This document shows, one piece after another, positions 1 through 5,503 of a stretch of 7,876 nt of DNA (its first letter is position 1; each line of letters begins with the position of its first letter). Position numbers and translations under genes: made by a program. The DNA lies in assembly GCA_039812085.1 (NCBI GenBank), contig JBDHZU010000094.1, positions 1-7,876 on the forward strand, written 5' to 3'. The notes beneath the pieces were generated by a model that was not told the origin of the DNA, ran no database searches, and was given only the letters and a program-made list of their open reading frames with translations. The stretch is from JBDHZU01 sp039812085. Its GTDB lineage: Bacteria; Actinomycetota; Actinomycetes; S36-B12; UBA10799.

Positions 1-882
1 GCCGCATTGCTGACAGTTCCCTGGCTGGAACAAACCTTCGGTTCCTGGCACATCGGCGGTGGTCTTGGGACGCTTGCCGATGCGTTGAGTGCGCGCTGCG
101 ACGAACGCGGAGTAACGCTGCACACATCGACTCGGGTCGTTGAGATTGTCACGGACGATTCGGGGTCGGTCACTGGCGTCGTGACGGACGACGGCAACCG
201 GACGGCCGCAGACATCGTGGTGTGTGATGCCGACGCGCAAAACCTCTACTCCCAACTCGTGACCTCACCTGTCGCTAAGAAGTCATTGAAACGGCTACAC
301 AAAGCCACACCGAGCTTCTCAGGTTTCGTCATCTTGGTTGCAGTCCGCGGGCGCACTGCCGGGGTCGGGCATCACAACGTCTGGTTGACCGATGACTATG
401 ACGCCGAGTTCGATTCAGTCTTCGGGGGTCGCTTGGCTGATGATCCGACGATCTACGCCTGTGTCCCGGACGACACCACCATGCGACCTGCTGACCACGA
501 ATCGTGGTTCATCTTGGTCAATGCTGCGCGTCATTCCACGACTGGTGAATCCGGCTGTGTGGACTGGACTCGTCCCGGCCTCGCAGATAAGTACGCGGAC
601 CGAATCTTGCAACGCCTGAGCGAACGCGGGATGCCGTTGGCTGATCGCATCCTGTGGCGGGAGATTCGTACACCCGCCGACCTGGAGTCGGACACGTTGA
701 GTCCTGGCGGAGCGATCTACGGAACCTCAAGCAATGGCGTCCGGTCGGCGTTCTTGCGACCGGCGAATGTCAGCGACGTTCCCGGGCTGTACCTCGTGGG
801 TGGATCGGCTCATCCTGGCGGAGGATTGCCCTTGGTCGGCTTGGGGGCAGAACTTGTCGCCAACCTGATTGGCCGCGCCTGA
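1..882 (+). CDS. CrtI/CrtD-type FAD-dependent carotenoid desaturase or oxidase, C-terminal part (5' end outside window)
   Basis: The reading frame is open from base 1 and ends at TGA 880-882, giving 293 residues. The family usually has about 490-510, so roughly 200 N-terminal residues, including the Rossmann FAD-binding GxGxxG, lie to the left. The TTG at 7 is therefore not taken as a start. Near the left edge the protein shows WHIGGGLGTLADAL, matching the 'GGM..L..AL' segment of phytoene-desaturase-like enzymes, followed by a G-V-x-L-H-T-S-T-x-V segment and AADIVVCDAD. The C-terminus has GLYLVGGSAHPGGGLPLV, the FAD-contacting end of the family. The HPGGG form is more usual in CrtD/CrtN/CrtO-like members than the TTPGVGVP form of the full CrtI at 5504-6970, so the two are paralogues and not a duplication. 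The likely role is a desaturation or oxidation of a carotenoid at the membrane. The exact substrate cannot be read from the sequence. It converges on the ABC permease gene with 3 nt between stops. Confidence 0.85.
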   Translation, partial: AALLTVPWLEQTFGSWHIGGGLGTLADALSARCDERGVTLHTSTRVVEIVTDDSGSVTGVVTDDGNRTAADIVVCDADAQNLYSQLVTSPVAKKSLKRLHKATPSFSGFVILVAVRGRTAGVGHHNVWLTDDYDAEFDSVFGGRLADDPTIYACVPDDTTMRPADHESWFILVNAARHSTTGESGCVDWTRPGLADKYADRILQRLSERGMPLADRILWREIRTPADLESDTLSPGGAIYGTSSNGVRSAFLRPANVSDVPGLYLVGGSAHPGGGLPLVGLGAELVANLIGRA

Positions 883-894
883 TAACTACAGGCG
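876..894. terminator. Candidate bidirectional terminator hairpin across two convergent stop codons
   Basis: CGCCTG (876-881) and CAGGCG (889-894) form a perfect 6-bp inverted repeat around a 7-nt loop, extendable by one G-U pair on the plus strand. The repeat contains both the TGA of the plus-strand oxidoreductase (880-882) and the TAG of the minus-strand permease (888-886). On the plus strand it is followed by TTTGAA, a weak T run. On the minus strand no T run follows. The position between converging genes fits a two-way terminator, but the short stem and poor U tract keep this tentative. Confidence 0.45.
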
Positions 895-1749
895 TTTGAA
901 GGCGGCAATCGCGACCTGCAGCATGATCAAGCCCAGGCCAATGATCACCAAGACTTCCGCCCAGATGGGAACTCGCCAGTCACCCCACATGACACCGTGG
1001 GTGAAGATCTCTGCCCCAGGTGGCACGTCAATGAATGAGAACACTGTTCGGCGGACCAGATCCACGGCATACGTCAACGGGTTGATGTGCGTCAGGATCT
1101 GCAACCAGGTGGGAAGGTTCGCCAGCGGGAACAGTGCGCCGGATAAGAAGAACATCGGCAACATGACGAGCTGAGTGAGCGCCATAAATGCCTGGAACGT
1201 CTTGATCCGAGCAGCCATCATCACACCGAAGGCAGTAATCATCAGCGCAATCAGGATCAGTTCCAGGGCCACGAACGTGATCAAGGCGATGTTGTAGGGA
1301 ATCCCGACCAAACCGCAGAAGACCAACAAAATGAAGCCCTGCAGCGCCGCGACCGTTGCGCCTCCACACACTTTGCCGATGACGATGGCCGAGCGACGCA
1401 CGGGCGCAACCAGCATTTCGCGGAGGAACCCAAATTCTCGATCCCACACGATCGAACCCGCAGAGAAGATCGCCGTGAACAGGACGGCCAAGGTGATCAC
1501 CCCGGGGAACAGGAACGTGCGCATATTGAATTGACCAAGCGAACCGGTGATCGTGGACAACCCGGTCCCGAGCACGAACAGGTACAAGATCGGCTGAATA
1601 AGGCTGGTCACGATTCGCATGCGGTCACGGCTGAAGCGAATAAGTTCGCGCTGCCACACGACCTTGATGCCGCGCAGATCGTTCTTCCAGGAACGAGCGG
1701 GAATCAAAACTTCGACCGGCGTCACATTGGTTACCTGACTCATCGTCAT
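886..1749 (-). CDS. ABC-2 type transporter permease, DrrB-like
   Basis: This 287-residue integral membrane protein should form the channel of an exporter with the ATPase encoded just upstream. About six membrane segments can be seen, near residues 46-66, 79-100, 122-147, 154-180, 188-212 and 262-283, after a cytoplasmic N-terminus with W-Q-R-E-L-I-R-F. DREFGFLREMLVAPVRRS (103-120) between the second and third segments and FFLSGALFPLANLP (200-213) followed by NPLTYAVDLVRR (223-234) are typical of the ABC-2/DrrB family. That family exports drugs, glycolipids or polysaccharides, and the substrate here is unknown. The ATG at 1749 overlaps the ATPase stop as ATGA. A second ATG at 1743 (residue 3) is better placed behind the GGCAGG at 1757-1752, so the true protein may be 285 residues. 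It is the last gene of the minus-strand unit. Confidence 0.92.
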   Translation of the reverse strand: MTMSQVTNVTPVEVLIPARSWKNDLRGIKVVWQRELIRFSRDRMRIVTSLIQPILYLFVLGTGLSTITGSLGQFNMRTFLFPGVITLAVLFTAIFSAGSIVWDREFGFLREMLVAPVRRSAIVIGKVCGGATVAALQGFILLVFCGLVGIPYNIALITFVALELILIALMITAFGVMMAARIKTFQAFMALTQLVMLPMFFLSGALFPLANLPTWLQILTHINPLTYAVDLVRRTVFSFIDVPPGAEIFTHGVMWGDWRVPIWAEVLVIIGLGLIMLQVAIAAFKRL

Positions 1750-2741
1750 CGCCTGCCCATCATTGGTGGCATCCCCATCCCGCGCACGGGGGCATCAGAT
1801 TCACGAATGTCTCTACCGGTGTGAGACATGAAGACGTCGTCCAGAGATGGGCGGAACACGGCAACCGCTTGGATCGTTCCGTCGTATTGCGAGAACAGCT
1901 TTGGGACGAACTGTTCTCCATCAGGAACCGACAGCACGACGACATCTCCCACCACGGTGGCATCGACGGAGAATCGTTCCGCTAACTGGACTGCTGCTGC
2001 AGTGTTGTCTGGCGTCCTGACTTCCACTCGGTCATTGCCAACCTGCGCCTTGAGTTGCGTGGGAGTGTCGATTGCGACGATCTGCCCGTGGTCCATGATC
2101 GCGATGCGATCGCAGTTGTCTGCTTCGTCCATGTAGTGCGTGGTCACGAAGATGGTGATGTCTTCGGCCTGCCGTAGCTGGTCGAGATAGCCCCAAATGG
2201 ATGCGCGAGTTTGTGGGTCGAGGCCCACTGTTGGTTCATCCAGGAACAGCACCCGCGGCGAGTGCATGAGGCCACGAGCGATTTCCAGGCGGCGCTTCAT
2301 CCCGCCAGAGAAGGTCTGCACGATTCCATCGCGGCGTTCCCACAGGCCCACCATCTCCAACACTTGCTTGAGCCTGGGCTTCATCACGTCACGCGGAACT
2401 CCATAAAGCTCAGCATGGAAACGCAGGTTCTGTTCCGCCGTGAGATAGACGTCCAATGTGGGGTCTTGGAAGACCAGCCCAATGTTGCGGCGGACGTCAT
2501 CGCGTTCTTTGACCACGTCGTGACCTGCCACCTTCGCGTGACCCGAGGTGGGGTCAAGCAGCGTGCACAGGATGGAGATAGTGGTCGATTTACCCGCACC
2601 GTTAGGTCCGAGGAATCCGAAGGTCTCGCCACGTTCGACTCGTAAGTCGATCCCATTGACAGCGGTGACATCCCCGAATTTCTTGACCAGATTGGTGACT
2701 TCGACCGCAGCGGCGGAGGTATTCACACCAGACAACGACAT
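1746..2741 (-). CDS. ABC transporter ATP-binding protein, DrrA-like
   Basis: This 331-residue nucleotide-binding subunit would power the permease encoded next to it. All expected motifs are present: Walker A GPNGAGKST (45-53), Q-loop FQDPTLD (91-97), signature FSGGM (144-148), Walker B VLFLDEP (164-170), D-loop GLDP (173-176) and the switch His in TTHYMDEAD (H202). The C-terminal region ends its folded part with PSLDDVFMSHTGRDIRE (298-314), typical of the DrrA (daunorubicin-resistance) subfamily. Unusually, the last 11 residues (321-331) are Met/Gly-rich, with Met at four positions. The start ATG (2741-2739) lies 10 nt after the stop of the phosphatidyltransferase gene, with an AGGG 8 nt upstream. 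The stop overlaps the permease ATG by four bases, which suggests coupled translation and 1:1 production. The substrate is not evident; lipid or carotenoid export is a guess from context. Confidence 0.95.
   Translation of the reverse strand: MSLSGVNTSAAAVEVTNLVKKFGDVTAVNGIDLRVERGETFGFLGPNGAGKSTTISILCTLLDPTSGHAKVAGHDVVKERDDVRRNIGLVFQDPTLDVYLTAEQNLRFHAELYGVPRDVMKPRLKQVLEMVGLWERRDGIVQTFSGGMKRRLEIARGLMHSPRVLFLDEPTVGLDPQTRASIWGYLDQLRQAEDITIFVTTHYMDEADNCDRIAIMDHGQIVAIDTPTQLKAQVGNDRVEVRTPDNTAAAVQLAERFSVDATVVGDVVVLSVPDGEQFVPKLFSQYDGTIQAVAVFRPSLDDVFMSHTGRDIRESDAPVRGMGMPPMMGRR
1752..1757 (-). promoter_or_regulatory. Ribosome binding site that bears on the permease start
   Basis: The minus strand reads GGCAGG here, inside the end of the ATPase gene. 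It is only 2 nt from the ATG at 1749 but 8 nt from the ATG at 1743. The spacing favours initiation at 1743, while the ATGA overlap favours 1749. The protein differs by two residues only. Confidence 0.35.
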
Positions 2742-2749
2742 GCGCGCGA

Positions 2750-2753
2750 CCCT
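2750..2753 (-). promoter_or_regulatory. Ribosome binding site of the ABC ATPase, overlapping the preceding stop codon
   Basis: The minus strand reads TAGGG across 2754-2750. TAG is the stop of the CDP-alcohol phosphatidyltransferase and AGGG is a Shine-Dalgarno-like match 8 nt before the ATG at 2741. The spacing supports this ATG and suggests that ribosomes ending the upstream gene re-initiate here. Confidence 0.45.
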
Positions 2754-3456
2754 ACGCGCCTTCCGGAGCGTCCGACAGCATTCGTCTGATCGCGAACATC
2801 ACCTGTGAGAACCCGATGACTGAGAGAATGAAAGCAACAACCGCCCCTGTTACTGCCCATGTCGTCCCGGCGACGAACGGCGACCACGCGACCAACCCGA
2901 TAAACACAGCGGTGACGATGATTCGGGTGGGGCGTTCCCAGATGGTGACGGTCGACAATTCCTCGGACCCCAACGCATTAGCTCTCGCGCGGGCATATTC
3001 CTGTACCAGCGACAACAGAACGGCACTGGCCACAACCAACCACGGGGCGCCCAGGAGACCAAACGTGATGAGCAGGGCAGCATCCGCGACCCGATCACAC
3101 ACGGCATCGAGCACTTGTCCCCACTGGCTGGTGCGGCCTGTCATCACCGCAACTGCACCGTCCAGGTTGTCCAGTAGGCCAGATACGGCGACGAGTACCA
3201 CCGCCAACCACAACCATCCGTTGCTGGCTGCTGTGGCTTGCCAATGCCACACGATCACGGGAACAACGGCGGCGAGCAGCATGCCGACGATGGTGATGAC
3301 GTTAGGTGTGACACGTAATGCGACTAATGGCCGCGCACATACGTAGGCCAGGCTGAGCCATCCCAGGACGAGTTTGTTCGCTGCCGGGTCGATTCCGGCG
3401 TGCAACTGGCTCCAGCGCGCCAAGTATTCCGCTCGACTCAGCGGCGCTTGCGTCAT
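2752..3456 (-). CDS. CDP-alcohol phosphatidyltransferase family membrane enzyme, substrate unknown
   Basis: This 234-residue protein belongs to the family that transfers a phosphatidyl or similar group from a CDP-activated donor to an alcohol (PgsA, PssA and PIS relatives). Hydrophobic segments lie near residues 28-45, 51-72, 80-95, 124-150, 178-200 and 202-224. The catalytic signature D-x2-D-G-x2-A-R-x8-G-x3-D-x3-D is present as D96, D99, G100, A103, G113, D117 and D121. The Arg after the Ala is Val104. Two further motifs, QEYARARA (152-159) and ERPTR (174-178), resemble conserved parts of PgsA-like proteins. All four Asp that bind metal and act as base are kept, so the enzyme is probably active, but its alcohol acceptor cannot be named. 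Its ATG (3456-3454) overlaps the metF stop as ATGA without a clear Shine-Dalgarno, so translation is probably coupled to metF. The ABC ATPase follows after 10 nt. Confidence 0.88.
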   Translation of the reverse strand: MTQAPLSRAEYLARWSQLHAGIDPAANKLVLGWLSLAYVCARPLVALRVTPNVITIVGMLLAAVVPVIVWHWQATAASNGWLWLAVVLVAVSGLLDNLDGAVAVMTGRTSQWGQVLDAVCDRVADAALLITFGLLGAPWLVVASAVLLSLVQEYARARANALGSEELSTVTIWERPTRIIVTAVFIGLVAWSPFVAGTTWAVTGAVVAFILSVIGFSQVMFAIRRMLSDAPEGA

Positions 3457-4328
3457 CGGCGAGGTAGGCCGAGCTCTTGGTAGATCTGGCGCGTGGCAGT
3501 AGAACGATTCAGCGTGAAGAAGTGCAGGCCGGGGGCACCACCCTCTAATAAGGCTGCACAGAACTCACTGGCGAGCTTCACCCCAACTGCGGGCGCGTCT
3601 GCTTCCGAAATGTCGATGAAGTGGTTACTGACTTCAGTGGGAATTGAGGCACCTGACAGTTCTGCCATCCGCGTCACTTGTTGCGGATTAGTAATCGGCA
3701 TGATGCCGGGGATGATCGGGATGGTGACTCCGACCGCATGGGAACGTTCCACCAGATCGAAGTACGCCTGCGGATCAAAGAACAGTTGAGTGATCGCGAA
3801 TTCTGCGCCAGCGTTCTGCTTGGCCAGCAGTACTTCAGCATCGCGGTCAACGGAACCACTGCCGGGATGGGCCTCCGGGAATGCCCCAACCCCCACGCAG
3901 AAGTCGCCTTGCTGCCGCACAAATGACACGAGTTGATCGGCGTAATCCAAGCCTCCCGGCGTGGAGGACCACTGACCACCAGGACCGTCCGGCGGATCGC
4001 CGCGCACAGCCAGAATGTTCTCCACTCCAGCATCGGCATACTCACCGACGATCTCCGCGAGTTCTTCAGTAGTAGAACCAACACACGTCAGGTGACCGAC
4101 CGGGACAAGACCCGTCTCTTCTCGAACACGCTTTGTGATGCCGATGGTGCGATCCCGCGTGCTTCCCCCAGCCCCGTAGGTCACGGAGACAAAGTCAGGC
4201 TCAAACTCAGCAAGTTCTTCCAACGCCAACCACAGTTGCCGTTCTCCCTCATCCGTCTTGGGCGGAAAAAACTCGAACGAGAATGAATGTTCTTTGCGCG
4301 CAAGAACTTCTCGCATCACGGTAGGCAC
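3453..4328 (-). CDS. metF: Methylenetetrahydrofolate reductase (MetF type)
   Basis: This cytosolic flavoenzyme reduces 5,10-methylene-tetrahydrofolate to 5-methyl-tetrahydrofolate for methionine synthesis. The 291-residue length fits the single-domain bacterial form (about 290-300), with no C-terminal regulatory domain. Seen in order: FSFEFFPPK (16-24), with E19 matching the catalytic Glu28 of the E. coli enzyme; VTYGAGGSTRDRT (49-61); LAVRGDPP (106-113), with D111 near the flavin; ITQLFFD (179-185), with the substrate-contacting Gln181; PGIMPI (207-212); and HFFTLN (269-274). The start is a GTG at 4328-4326; an ATG at 4316 (residue 5) is an alternative and would cost four residues. Ahead of the GTG there is no well-spaced Shine-Dalgarno, which may mean a leaderless message. 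It is the first gene of the minus-strand unit and is divergent from the prenyl synthase. That pairing also occurs, from memory, in mycobacteria and corynebacteria. Confidence 0.95.
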   Translation of the reverse strand: MPTVMREVLARKEHSFSFEFFPPKTDEGERQLWLALEELAEFEPDFVSVTYGAGGSTRDRTIGITKRVREETGLVPVGHLTCVGSTTEELAEIVGEYADAGVENILAVRGDPPDGPGGQWSSTPGGLDYADQLVSFVRQQGDFCVGVGAFPEAHPGSGSVDRDAEVLLAKQNAGAEFAITQLFFDPQAYFDLVERSHAVGVTIPIIPGIMPITNPQQVTRMAELSGASIPTEVSNHFIDISEADAPAVGVKLASEFCAALLEGGAPGLHFFTLNRSTATRQIYQELGLPRR

Positions 4329-4334
4329 CCGCCC

Positions 4335-4340
4335 AGAGTA
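4335..4340 (-). promoter_or_regulatory. Candidate -10 box of the metF unit
   Basis: The minus strand reads TACTCT (4340-4335), fitting TAnnnT, 6 nt before the GTG at 4328. A TG lies just upstream (TGAG before the box) but one base off the extended -10 position. No convincing -35 is found 16-18 nt upstream. If it is used, transcription would begin at or next to the start codon and the mRNA would be leaderless, a common arrangement in actinobacteria. This is inference from position and a short motif. Confidence 0.35.
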
Positions 4341-4358
4341 CTCACGTCAGATCAGTCC

Positions 4359-4434
4359 GTTGACGAACAGTTGACTCCAGATTGCGGTAAAGACCAGCGC
4401 AGATAGGCTGCTTCTCATGTCGGTCAACAGTTCC
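4359..4434. repeat. GTTGAC repeats around the divergent promoters, possible operator
   Basis: GTTGAC occurs twice in direct orientation at 4359-4364 and 4370-4375, spaced 11 bp start to start, about one helical turn. The inverted form GTCAAC is at 4423-4428, inside the first codons of idsA. The longer words CGAACAGTTGAC (4364-4375) and GTCAACAGTTCC (4423-4434) are inverted copies matching at 10 of 12 positions and flank the candidate -10 at 4404. They could bind a regulator, but six-base words occur by chance and no factor is known. Confidence 0.3.
4382..4409 (+). promoter_or_regulatory. Candidate promoter of idsA/crtE-crtI
   Basis: TTGCGG (4382-4387) and TAGGCT (4404-4409) are separated by 16 nt and resemble weak -35 and -10 elements. 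The -10 ends 7 nt before the ATG at 4417, so the transcript would start at or very near the start codon and lack a leader. Alternatively the AGG at 4405-4407, 9 nt before the ATG, could serve as a weak ribosome binding site if transcription begins further upstream, for example behind the TTGAC words at 4360 or 4371. Confidence 0.4.
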
Positions 4435-5499
4435 GGTGGCTCGGTATTGGACGTAGAGAACGTTCGATCACGGGTCAGCGAATCGGTCATCTCGTTCGTG
4501 GATGACCGATCCCAACTGCTCAACGATGTTGATCCGCATCTCGATGACCTGCATGTGGCATTGCTCGACTTCTTGAATGAAGGCAAGCGTCTGCGACCGG
4601 CATTCTGCTGGTGGGGATGGCGTGCGGCAGGTGGCGCTGACGAAGATGGCGTCATCCAAGCGGCAGCCAGTCTGGAACTCCTGCAAGCGTGTGCACTCAT
4701 TCACGACGATGTGATGGATGGGTCAGATACTCGCCGGAACGCACCATCAATCCACCGACGAATGGCCACCGAACATGCCAATGCCGGGTGGCGTGGAGAC
4801 TCCGACAACTTTGGTGTGGCAGCAGCGATCTTGCTCGGAGACATCTGCCTGAGCTGGACAGATGAGATGTACTCCACCGCCGATTTGTCGATCGACATCT
4901 TGCAGCGAGGACGCCCCTACCTAGACGTGATGCGCACCGAAGTAATGGCCGGGCAGTACTTGGACGTGGTAGCGCAAGCACGGGCAGAAGCTGACTCCGA
5001 CTTGGCCTTACGTGTAGCAACGTTCAAGTCCGCGAAGTACACGATCGAACGGCCGCTTCAGCTTGGAGCGGCCATGTTCGGTGGCGATGACAAACTCCTC
5101 GCTGGCTTGAGCAATTACGGCCTGCCACTAGGCGAGGCATTCCAACTACGTGACGACCTGCTCGGCGTTTACGGCGATCCAGAAGTCACCGGTAAACCTG
5201 CAGGTGACGACCTGCGCGAAGGCAAACGCACCTATTTGGTGACCAAAGCACTACAACTGGCAACGCTTGCCGACGCTGCCACACTCGATGCCCTGCTGGG
5301 TGATCCGGAACTGGATACCAACGGCATCAATCAGGCACGAGAATTGATCGCCGATACTGGCGCGGGCGCGGACGTGGAACGACTCATCGCCGAACGCACT
5401 GAGCAGGCCTTGGAATCACTGGACAAGGTCGACATCGATCCGCAAGCGCGACGAGTGCTGTCCGATTTGGCGGTCGCAGCCACCGTTCGCGCTGGCTAG
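4417..5499 (+). CDS. Polyprenyl diphosphate synthase (geranylgeranyl diphosphate synthase, IdsA/CrtE type)
   Basis: This 360-residue soluble enzyme condenses isopentenyl diphosphate with allylic diphosphates; the likely product is C20 geranylgeranyl diphosphate for carotenoids and other prenyl lipids. GKRLRP (56-61) binds the isopentenyl diphosphate. The first Asp-rich motif is DDVMD (97-101), preceded by ACALIH. The small residues C92 and A93 five and four positions before it leave room for a product beyond C15. The second motif is DDLLGVYGD (246-254), where the fifth position is Gly instead of Asp, as in actinobacterial IdsA-type enzymes. GKPAGDDLREGKRTYL (259-274) is the usual following segment. 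Length fits the actinobacterial group (about 350-370). The ATG at 4417 has no strong Shine-Dalgarno. The next gene, crtI, starts 4 nt after the stop, supporting a carotenoid role. The symbol could be idsA or crtE; product length needs assay. Confidence 0.93.
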   Translation: MSVNSSGGSVLDVENVRSRVSESVISFVDDRSQLLNDVDPHLDDLHVALLDFLNEGKRLRPAFCWWGWRAAGGADEDGVIQAAASLELLQACALIHDDVMDGSDTRRNAPSIHRRMATEHANAGWRGDSDNFGVAAAILLGDICLSWTDEMYSTADLSIDILQRGRPYLDVMRTEVMAGQYLDVVAQARAEADSDLALRVATFKSAKYTIERPLQLGAAMFGGDDKLLAGLSNYGLPLGEAFQLRDDLLGVYGDPEVTGKPAGDDLREGKRTYLVTKALQLATLADAATLDALLGDPELDTNGINQARELIADTGAGADVERLIAERTEQALESLDKVDIDPQARRVLSDLAVAATVRAG

Positions 5500-5503
5500 C
5501 AAC

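Noticed and set aside
7..882. TTG at 7 as the true start of the left-hand oxidoreductase
   Set aside because: The frame is open to base 1, and the protein would lack the FAD-binding N-terminal third of its family, so it is cut by the window edge and not a short gene.
2211..2645. 144-codon open frame on the plus strand opposite the ABC ATPase
   Set aside because: It lies wholly within the ATPase gene, which has all Walker and signature motifs. No domain is seen in the antisense product.
2816..3346. 176-codon open frame on the plus strand opposite the CDP-alcohol phosphatidyltransferase
   Set aside because: Low-complexity Thr/Ala/Asn composition mirrors the membrane segments of the real gene. 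There is no ribosome site or motif.
4335..4344. AGAGTACTCA containing the 8-bp palindrome GAGTACTC as a separate operator
   Set aside because: It coincides with the candidate -10 of metF and is too short to call an operator without conservation data.
4360..4376. TTGACG (4360) or TTGACT (4371) as the -35 of the idsA promoter
   Set aside because: No TAnnnT-like -10 lies 16-19 nt downstream of either; the nearest options give spacers of 11, 22 or 27 nt.
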